64,000 bases of DNA from Canna indica. Lineage: Eukaryota; Streptophyta; Magnoliopsida; Zingiberales; Cannaceae. Location: contig CP136894.1 of assembly GCA_034359265.1 (NCBI GenBank), positions 30,224,501 to 30,288,500 of the forward strand, read 5' to 3'. Under the pieces are notes generated by a model. That model worked only from the letters and a program-made list of their open reading frames with translations, searched no databases and was not told the DNA's origin. Below are positions 55,984 to 64,000 of the stretch, piece by piece. The translations under genes were made by a program, and so were the position numbers. How positions within the stretch are numbered: the stretch's first letter is position 1; each line of letters begins with the position of its first letter.

Positions 55984-58960
55984 TGGGTATTGGATACCAG
56001 TTGTGGTGCTCACATTTGTAATTCGTTGCAGGGGTTGAGAATAAGTAGAATGCTAAACAAAGGTGACTATGACATTTGGGTAGGCAATGGCGCAAGGGTT
56101 GCAGCTTTAGCCGTAGGAACCTATTGTTTGTATTTGCCATCAGGCAAAACCATTGAATTGAGCAATTGTTATTATGTTCCAGTTCTAATAAAGAACATTA
56201 TTTTTGTTAATTTGTTGCTAGAACAAGGCTATGAAAGGTCTTTAAAAGGCAATTGTTGCCACATATATCATTCTGATGAATTATATGGAACTGGACACAT
56301 TTCAAATGGTTTGATGGTCTTAGATGTAACTGATAATATTTTTCATATCGAGCAAACGCACAAGAGGAAACAAGATAATCTGAACCTCACCTATCTTTGG
56401 CACTTGAGACTGGGTCATATTAATGAGAATCAGATTAGCAAGTTGTACAAAGACAGGTTGTTTGACCCATTCGATTTTGAATCGATGCCAACTTGTGAAT
56501 CATGTCTCAAAGGAAAAATGACAAAGTCCTCCTTCACTGGACGTAGTGAAAGGGCTACTGAATTGTTAGAGCTGGTCCACACAGATGTTTGTGGACCAAT
56601 GACAACTCAAGCTAGAGGTGGGTATTCCTACTTCATCATGTTACAGATGATAGATCAAGGTATGGATATGTCTACCTATTGAGACATAAGTCTGATACTT
56701 TTGAAAAGTTCAAAGAGTATAAGGCTGAGGTTGAGAAACAAGTAGGGAAAGTATTAAAACCCTTCGATCGGATCGGAGTGGTGAGTACTTATCCACTGAG
56801 TTTCTAAATTATCTAAAAGACAATGAGATTGTCTCCGAATGGACCCTTCCAGGCACACCACAACATAATGTAGTATCTGAAAGGATGAATCACACATTGT
56901 TAGACATGATGCGATCCATGCTTTTCTTTACTAATCTCCTGAGTTCCTTTTGGGGATATGCGCTTGAAACGACTATCTACCTTTTGAATAGGGCTCTCAC
57001 AAAGTATGTCTTTGGTACACCATATGAGATATGGAGTGGCAAGAAACCAAGTCTACGATATCTCAAGATTTGGGGTTGCCCAGCGTACGTCAAGAAATTA
57101 GAGTCGGATAAGCTTTATGCTAAATCAACCAGGTGCAAGTTTGTGGGGTATCCTAAAGAGAGTTTAGGGTATTATTTATACTCGCCAACTGAACAAAAGG
57201 TGTTTGTCAGTAGACATGCCACTTTCTTAGAAAAAGAGTTTATTGACGAAAGTGGGAGCGGGACAGATGTTGAGCTTGTTGAAGTTCAACAACCACAAGC
57301 AAATTCGCAACCACCCGTGGAAAGTCCACAGGAAGAACCTATCGTAGAAACACTTCCTCCCACCACTCTTCGAAGATCAGGGAGATTGCATAGACAACCT
57401 GAAAGATTATTCCTGACCAATAAGAATGAATAGGAAGTCGTTGATCCGCAATCCTATGATCAAGCAATCAAGGATGTTGATTGCAAACAATCGAAGGAAG
57501 CAATGCAATCCGAAATGGACTCCATGTTCACAAACAAAGTCTGGACTTTAGTTTATTTACCCAAAGGAGTTACTCCTATAAGGTGTAAGTGGATCTTTAA
57601 AAGAAAGATTGGAGCTGATGACCAGGTGGAGACCTATAAGGCTAGGCTGGTAGCAAAAGGTTTCGCTCAAAAGCAAGGTCTTGACTACAAGATTGTAGCC
57701 ATGTTTAAGTCCATTAGGATAATGCTAGCCATTGCAGCATACCATGACTACGAGATCCGACAGATGGATATCAATACTGCATTCCTCAATGGTGTAGTTG
57801 ATGAAGAGGTCTATATGACCCAACCGGAAGGATTCGTGTCTCCGGTAGGATGGAAGATGGTATGCAAATTGGAAAGGTCCATTTATGGACTTAAGCAAGC
57901 CTCGAGGAGTTGGAACATCCATTTTGATGAGACAGTCAAAGAGTTTGGCTTCATAAAAAATATAGACGAACCTTGTGTCTATAAAAAGGTTAACGGGAGC
58001 ATCGTTGTGTTTATTGTGTTGTATGTTGATGACATACTGCTCATGGGGAATGATGTTCCTCTGTTCTAGTCAGTGAAAGCATGGTTATCCAAAAACTTCT
58101 CCATGAAAGACTTGGGTGAAGCATCCTACGTACTCGGCATTAAGATCTATAGGGATAGATCTACAAGGATGCTTGGTTTGTCCAAATCTCGATATATTGA
58201 TATCGTACTAAAAAGGTTTAGCATGGAAGGCAGTAAAAGAGGTTACTTGCCTACGAGTCGTGGCATCACACTTTCCAAGAAGATGTCTCCTACGACACTT
58301 GAGGAGAGAAAAAGGATAAGTGAGATCCCTTATGCTTCGGTAGGATGATTCATCATGAATGTTGTGCTCTGTACTCGTCTTGATGTCGCTTATGCCCTAG
58401 GGGTAACTAGCAAATTTCAGGCGGATCCTGGAGAGGAACATTGGAAAGTCATAAAGAACATTCTTAAGTACTTGAGAATGACAAAAGATGATCTCCTGAT
58501 TTATGGTGAGTCAGATTTTAAACTGGAGGGCTACACAGATTCTAGATTCCAATCAGACCCGGATGATAGTAAATCCATTTCTGGGTATGTATTTACTTTT
58601 AATGGTGGCGCAATATGCTGGAAAAGTTCCAAGCAAGGAACTGTGGCCGACTCGATGATATAAGCTGAGTACATCGTTGCAAGTGAAGGCACAAAGGAAG
58701 GAGTGTGGATAAAAAAATTTATCTCTGCGCTGGTTGTTGTTAGTGAGGTTGCCAGTCCGGTCCCCGTTTATTGTAATAACACTAGGGCTGCTGCTCAAGC
58801 AAAAAAACCTAGATCCCACCATAAATCAAAACACATCCTAAGGCGGTATCATGTGATAAGATAGATCATTGGACATGGAGATAAAACTGTTGAACGTGTC
58901 GACATGAAAGAAAATATTGTAGATCCATTCAGAAAGCCATTACAACAGTAGCAGTTCGAT
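55984..58960 (+). pseudogene. pol: Cop-B pol: protease, integrase, reverse transcriptase, RNase H
   Basis: Protease: LDTSCGAHICNS at 55990 (DTS active-site form). GAG-pre-integrase: HLRLGHI...CESCLKGKM at 56400-56520. The integrase core starts HTDVCGPM (56580), with a frameshift near 56650; the SDRSGEY and ERMNHTLLDM positions follow to 56920. The C-terminal part is 56885-57433 (IWGCPAYVKKLE). Reverse transcriptase: WIFKRKIGADDQVE, RQMDINTAFLNGVV and YVDDILLMGND at 58020, ending in a stop at 58067. RNase H: YTDSRFQSDPDDSKS, SSKQGTVADSMI-stop-AEYIVASE, KHILRRYHVI. Ty1 order (integrase before reverse transcriptase) identifies copia. There are at least five stops or frameshifts. Confidence 0.92.
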
Positions 58961-60565
58961 CGCCACTTAAGTTGTATATGAAAGAAATAGTGCCATTGAG
59001 CCAATCGCATGTTGATGTGCAGGGAACTATTTATGGTTAATGAACCGTAAGAGGCATCTTTTCATCATATGCTACATCTATATTTTGTATATATTAGATT
59101 GTGATGAACCCCATAAACTCGGGCAACTGATTCTAATGCCAAGATGAGATCATGCCAGTGAGACTTGAAATCCAGATGCCCATATTCTAAATGTTCCCAG
59201 TCGTAGGATCACCAAATAGGGGATTGATGATTTCGCATAGACTGGTGCACTTGTTACATGCCTTATATGATAAGGGGTAGCTAATCTCACAGTTACCTAT
59301 GAGCTATCATTAATGGACAACTGCAGGTGCTCACTAAAATGAATTCACTGAACGTACCTGCACAAGAAACACATAATGGAATCCTTACATCAGTGACAAC
59401 CTATTGCCTTAGTTTTATCCCTACAAAGCCCTCAGCGTCATGTGTCGGATATTACTGGGCATAGGGAAACATTCATGGAGGTAACGATGAGCAACCAACA
59501 TGGAATCCGTTACTCCTAGTGAGAGGAGATAACGTCCTATGTATCACTACAAGTGTCGACTCGGGAATCTCTGGCTAGAGTTGACATTTCATTATTGAGA
59601 CAACATCTTGGTGGGTGGAATACATATGAATCAATATTAGATTTGACACTTCTTCCATACCCTAGCTGACTTCGGGATGTTGTAATCGAGGGACTTAGTT
59701 GCACGGTAACTGGTCATCGAAGGGCATTCGATCCCTGTAGATTGAACCTCACACTATTCGAGTAGTCATGAAACGTTGCTAGACGTCAATCTTGACTTGT
59801 GAGTGGAGTCTCTCATGACCACAATAAAGGGGTTTTAGTGGTGGATCGTAAGATTCCAATAGAAGTCGTTCTATCGGATCAGACTCTCCATTACGCACAA
59901 CTCACTACTAGCTTAGTGTGGGGCCCAATGGGTCACACACAACAGGCTAACCTCGTAACAGACCTTATGAGATAAAGTCTGAATGCGGCACTATATGTCT
60001 ACTAGCATGGACATGCTGCAACTCGATCACGGATCTCATGCATTAACGGACAAGATAGGAAAGATGTTTCCTCCAAGGGTGGCCGACCATCAAGATCCTC
60101 CTTCGCGGGTTTGTGAAGCCGATTTGGAGGTCTCTTCCTCTTGGGTGTGTCATCTCCTTCATCTTCTTGGCGGAGTCCAAGGAGGACAGCGAGGTATTCC
60201 TTCATCTTCCCCCTCATTCCGTAGTTTTCTCATCCCCTCTTCCTTCCTTTTGGTGCTCGGTTCTTGGTGGAAGGGCTGGCTTCACCTTGGTGCATTTCGG
60301 GGTTGAGCTTCCCTCTCCGTTGAGTCATAACGGGTCTTGGTTTTCACTGTCCCTTGGTTGCGAATTGCTTGGTGTCGACCTTCCTTAGAGGACATGCACT
60401 TCGACATCTTGAAATGGGGATAGGACTAGCTGTATAAGGTATATCATCTCCTTCTACTCGTAGATTGAATTTCTTAAAGATTGCTAAAGTTGATCGCTGG
60501 TTTTGGGATGGTTTGTATTTTTAAAAAAATTGCTTTTCCGCTGTGCTAATTCTTCCATCGCAACA
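58961..60565 (+). mobile_element. Cop-B LTR shared by two tandem interiors
   Basis: It ends CTTCCATCGCAACA at 60565, one base before a PBS. The left boundary is not resolved; the LTR start should lie after the RNase H end at about 58960 and before about 59900. No coding sequence is seen. Small open frames at 59983-60388 look like chance. It would serve as 3' LTR of the copy at 55117 and 5' LTR of the copy at 61996. Confidence 0.65.
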
Positions 60566-60566
60566 G

Positions 60567-60578
60567 TGGTATCAGAGC
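60567..60578 (+). other. Primer-binding site of second Cop-B copy
   Basis: TGGTATCAGAGC, one base after the LTR end; exact match to the initiator tRNA-Met complement. Confidence 0.92.
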
Positions 60579-61995
60579 CACCTTTAGCAATTTTTCCAGA
60601 ATTTTATTATGTGTTATTGTTGCATTTACGAACCTTTCGCTCCCTAAATGTCAAGCTGCCCGGTTTTTGTTTTTGAGGGTTCTTGAGTCGTTCTTTAGGC
60701 TCTACGGCTCATACGATGAATCGGGGTGGTAGCATACTGTCCAGACATGTCTTGGACAGATTTTGGACTCAAGAACCCCATGGGTTCATGGTTGAACAGC
60801 CCCGAAAACTGAAGTTTTCAGCATGTGTTGTTTGCACCATTTTGGGTGGAAATGTAACCCTATTAGTGCATTTTCGGATTCTATTTTTTCCTTTCTTTTT
60901 CTTAATTGTTAAGATTCATGAAAGGATGATTATGGATGAGCCCTATGTGCTGTGACTGTGTGTAAAATATGGTTGTGTTGATTGCTTGTAAATTTATGAA
61001 ATTTCATCATTGTAACTTTTAAATAGGGCCTGCGTACCCCTGCCTTCCTCTTGAGTATTCTGATTGTAATCTTCTTCTCCCTCTCCTTAGATACTTCCCC
61101 AAGGGTTGTTTGGGGTCTTCTTCTTTTAGTTTTGTAAAATTATAACTATAGGGGCAGATTCGCAATGAGCACGCTTGCTGCCCCGTTTTGGTGCTCGCGC
61201 AGAGATGATGACTTGAACCCCGGGTAGGCACTGATGGAACCGGCAATCTCAAGATGATTTTGGGCAGCGCCTTGGTGAGACGGAGCTCCCTAAAACGCTA
61301 GGATGATGGCCTTGGTTCGCCCGGTGGCTCGGGTGGAACCCTTACAACATCCATAATCATCCTTATTTACTTTATGCTTTTATTTATTGTTTTTGCTTCA
61401 ATTGTTGGTAGATTAGATAATTATAATTGCATGAAGATACCCTCCAATAATATTGATTCCGAATGGCTATGATATTAGGAATATTGGTCATACCTTCCAT
61501 CGTTGTGAGGTACAAGTGTGTCTATTGCCATAACGGTTTTGTTGTGCAAACACAAGGCCTTTTTGTGATGATAGACATGTTGTATCTCATATGGCACATA
61601 TCATTGTGTCTCTACTACTAGCTTGAACGTGACTTACCTTGTTGACCAAACTCAAGGGTGGTTGTTTTCTCGCTAGGGTAAACGAACGATGGGTCCGACT
61701 CAACTAGGGCTCCTTGGTTTGTTGTGCAAACACAAGGCCATGGTAACCTTAGAGGCAAATGATGATGGAAATCGCATAACGATGTGATCGGTAAAGAGTT
61801 ACCTACCCATGGACCTATTATGGTTTGTCATGTTAAAGGAAGTCTACCAACGAGGGCTTCCTGCTTCTCAATAGGAGGGTCATTTGGGAACCGCAAAAAT
61901 TAGTGGGAGCCATGATTAATCAAAAGACCTTAATAATCATACACATAACATATCTGCTCATTTATGTCTTTTCTTTTCATTGTAGCATATTTAAC
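60579..61995 (+). mobile_element. Cop-B leader with stem-loop repeats and splice-acceptor-like end
   Basis: A 1.4-kb untranslated leader lies between PBS and gag. It ends in CTTTTCATTGTAG at 61985, eleven bases before the gag ATG. A 21-bp word that can fold as TTGTG-CAAA-CACAA occurs at 61539-61559 and again at 61719-61739. Such leaders hold dimerisation and packaging signals in retroelements; that role is inferred here. Confidence 0.55.
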
Positions 61996-62560
61996 ATGTC
62001 ATCTTCACCGTCGTGGCATTGCATTCTTGATGCTAATAAATTAACTGGACAAAATTACATCGATTGGTTGCGAAACTTGAGGATTGTCCTCACCCAAGAG
62101 AGACTTTCCTATATTCTTGATAATATGCCACCAGATACCCCTTCCCAAAGAACTACCGAGGAAGTGAGAGCCACTTACAAGAAGTGGCAAAATGACAACA
62201 CTACTGTTCAGTGCATTATGCTTGCCTCTATGTCCGATGTGTTGCAGCGACAACATGCAAAGATGGACGCTATGGCCATCCTCTCTCACCTCAAGGAGTT
62301 GTATGGTGAAGAGATTCAGACTGCTAGGTTTGAGCTGTAAAGCAACTCATCCAGGCCAAGATGACGGTAGGGACCCCTATTGAAACCCATGTCCTCAAAC
62401 TAATCGGTTTGATCGAGAGGTTGGAGAAATTGCACGTGAGCATTGCTATGGGGCTAAGTCATGATTTAGCACTCCAATCCCTCTCAGATTCATTTTCACA
62501 GTTTGATGATAACTTCCATATAAACAAGCAGGATGACTCGCTTCCTGGAGACTACTGAGT
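61996..62560 (+). pseudogene. gag: Cop-B gag, second copy
   Basis: The ATG at 61996 gives MSSSPSWHCILDANKLTGQN and DWLRNLRIVLTQERLSYILD, better preserved than the first copy through 62340 (AILSHLKELYGEEIQTARFE-stop). The remaining gag is frameshifted (THVLKLIGLIERLEKLHVS in another frame). The frame is also open upstream to 61903, but the ATG at 61996 matches the first copy and follows the acceptor-like AG. Confidence 0.88.
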
Positions 62561-64000
62561 CCCACCTTATGAAGGATAAGGACACAGTCTCATTAGCGGG
62601 GGATGCTTTTGAGGCAAAGTTACACTCTGTTAAGAACAAAGTGAAAACAAAGCTTTGAAACCTTTGATTAATATCAAGAAGAAAGGGAAAATTGTCCCCA
62701 ATGACACCTATTACCATTATGGTAAATATGCCCACTAGAAGCGCAACTACATGTAGTATTTTGCAGAAAGATGGTTTTTAAAATCATCACTTCAGGTGTG
62801 TACGTTATAAGAATACTTCGTCATTAAGTCTACCGAGTATTTGATACCAATCTTCATCTACAAGATGTTGCAGGATAAGAGAAAAAGTAGAAGACTAGAC
62901 AAAAGGCAACTACGACCTTTGGGTAGGCAATGGCACAAATGTTGCAGCCTTAGTTGTAGAAACTTATTGTATAAGTCTTCTATTCGACAAGACCGTTGAT
63001 ATTGATTTGTTCCAATGTTAATAAAAGAACATCTTTCCTTTGTTCTCTGAACAAGGTTGTGAATAGTTCTTTAATAGGCAATAGTTGCCACATGTACCAT
63101 TCTGATGAGTTACATGCGACTGGAATAATTTAAATTGGTTTAATGATTTTTGAAGTAAATGATAAATATTTTTGAATGAACACACAAAGAGATAAAATTA
63201 ACCTCACTTACTTCTGGCTTTTATGACTTTGGGCAATTATGAATCACAATCAGAACTTGAGAAGTGTGTCTCAAAGAGATTCTGATCGAGTCTCTGTTCA
63301 CCAGACCTAGGGAAAGGCTCGCTGAGTTGATTAGAGTTAACCTAAATAGGTGTATGCAGGCCAATAAAAACTCAAGCCATAAAAGGATACTCCTACAATG
63401 GTGTGTTTGAAAGGAGGAACCACACCTTATTGGATATGATGTGATCCATACTTAGTTTCCAATCTCTTTTTTAGAGGATAAGTTATTGTAGCGGCCCTAA
63501 TTTTGTTTGTCTCTGATACGCCATATAAGATATGGAATGACAAAAAACCGAGTATGAGACATCTCGTTATTTGGGGTTGCCTAGCGTATGACAAACTTGG
63601 CCGGGTGCAAAAGTTTGAGGAATACTCTTAAAAGTATTTTGGGTATCAAGTTCTCTCAACTGAACAATAGGAGTTTTGTCACCACTTTCTTAGAAAAGGA
63701 GTTTGTTGAGGAAAGTAGGAGTGGAAGATGTGTTGAACTTGGTGAAGTTCAGCAACCACGAATAAATTCGCAATAACTAGTCGAAAGTTCACATGTTAAA
63801 CCAATCCATGTAATTATTACTTCCCATCACTCTTCTAGGAGACTACGTAGATTGCCTGAGTGATAATATCTAGTATAACCTAGATTCAGGCAATCCGCGA
63901 TCTCTTAATGGTCAAATGTGTTGACACCATGTAGTGGCATTATGCAAATCCAAACTGGAGTCAAACCAAGTGCGGGCTTTGGTTGACCGGCTCCACAAGG
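62561..64000 (+). pseudogene. Cop-B pol remnant, strongly decayed, runs off the window
   Basis: Homology to the first copy is visible piecewise: WVGNGTN-like and AALVVETYC near 62920-62970 (protease), the leader to the integrase near 63260-63330, YKIWNDKKPS and WGCLAYDK near 63520-63590, and FLEKEFVEESRSG followed by EVQQPRINSQ at 63690-63776. The last 110 bp correspond to the start of the reverse transcriptase region. Many small deletions and stops. The rest lies beyond 64000. Confidence 0.75.

Noticed and set aside
59983..60388. Overlapping open frames of about 90-107 codons in the Cop-B LTR
   Set aside because: They lie in LTR sequence between pol and the PBS and have no domain signal.

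Overview
The window is repeat-dense nuclear DNA from a flowering plant. The evidence is a mosaic of plant LTR retrotransposons (Ty3/gypsy of Tekay/Del type and Ty1/copia), CACTA transposase genes of the TNP2 type with their plant-specific DUF4218 and DUF4216 domains, primer-binding sites matching plant initiator tRNA-Met (TGGTATCAGAGC), and LTR termini of the form TG...CA. I found no bacterial operons, rRNA, tRNA or CRISPR. No intact protein-coding gene was found; every recognisable coding block carries stops, frameshifts or deletions. I cannot name the species. The only candidate for non-transposon coding sequence is a 163-codon open frame (45454-47211) interrupted by a solo LTR.

Working names used here: Gy1 is a Ty3/gypsy chromovirus-like family with LTRs running TGTAATATCC...GTGACA. 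Gy2 and Gy3 are related long-LTR families starting TGTAAGACC and TGTAATACC. LTR-A is the LTR of a gag-only, Sirevirus-like Ty1/copia element with ends TGTTGG...CCAACA. Cop-B is a second copia family.

Layout. 1-4288: Gy1 LTR tail fused to a broken Gy1 pol, cut by a plus-strand LTR-A element (LTR, PBS, gag, tail). 4289-6930: minus Gy1 LTR, then a minus LTR-A piece. 6931-9435: minus CACTA TNP2 pseudogene with one terminal inverted repeat. 9436-11706: plus Gy2 LTR. 11707-18624: minus LTR-A element split by a plus Gy3 solo LTR (12670-15432). 18625-20982: gypsy LTR pieces. 20983-28868: a Gy1 element with both LTRs, the 3' one holding a nested LTR-A. 28869-36077: a second Gy1 interior with a duplicated RNase H and a nested Gy2 solo LTR. 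36078-39341: a coding-free Gy3-type element with a nested LTR-A solo LTR. 39342-41566: a minus plant-transposon-domain fragment and a plus TNP2 pseudogene. 41567-44243: LTR fragments, including a composite LTR-A with a foreign copia gag. 44244-50764: the least repetitive part (AT-rich tandem repeat, CACTA end, split ORF, small copia LTR). 51070-54608: a third Gy1. 54609-55116: CACTA end. 55117-64000: two tandem Cop-B interiors separated by one LTR.

The most interesting structural signal is in the gypsy LTRs. Each long LTR has a TATA-like box, then a GTGAGTG splice-donor-like site, and 1.6-2.6 kb later a polypyrimidine-TTTTG(C/T)AG acceptor preceded by a 6-7 bp hairpin whose stem covaries between families. 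This looks like an intron occupying most of the LTR. A second signal is a CCAAT plus TTCGGTCGACCGAA palindrome cluster just upstream of the TATA box in every LTR-A copy that retains this region.
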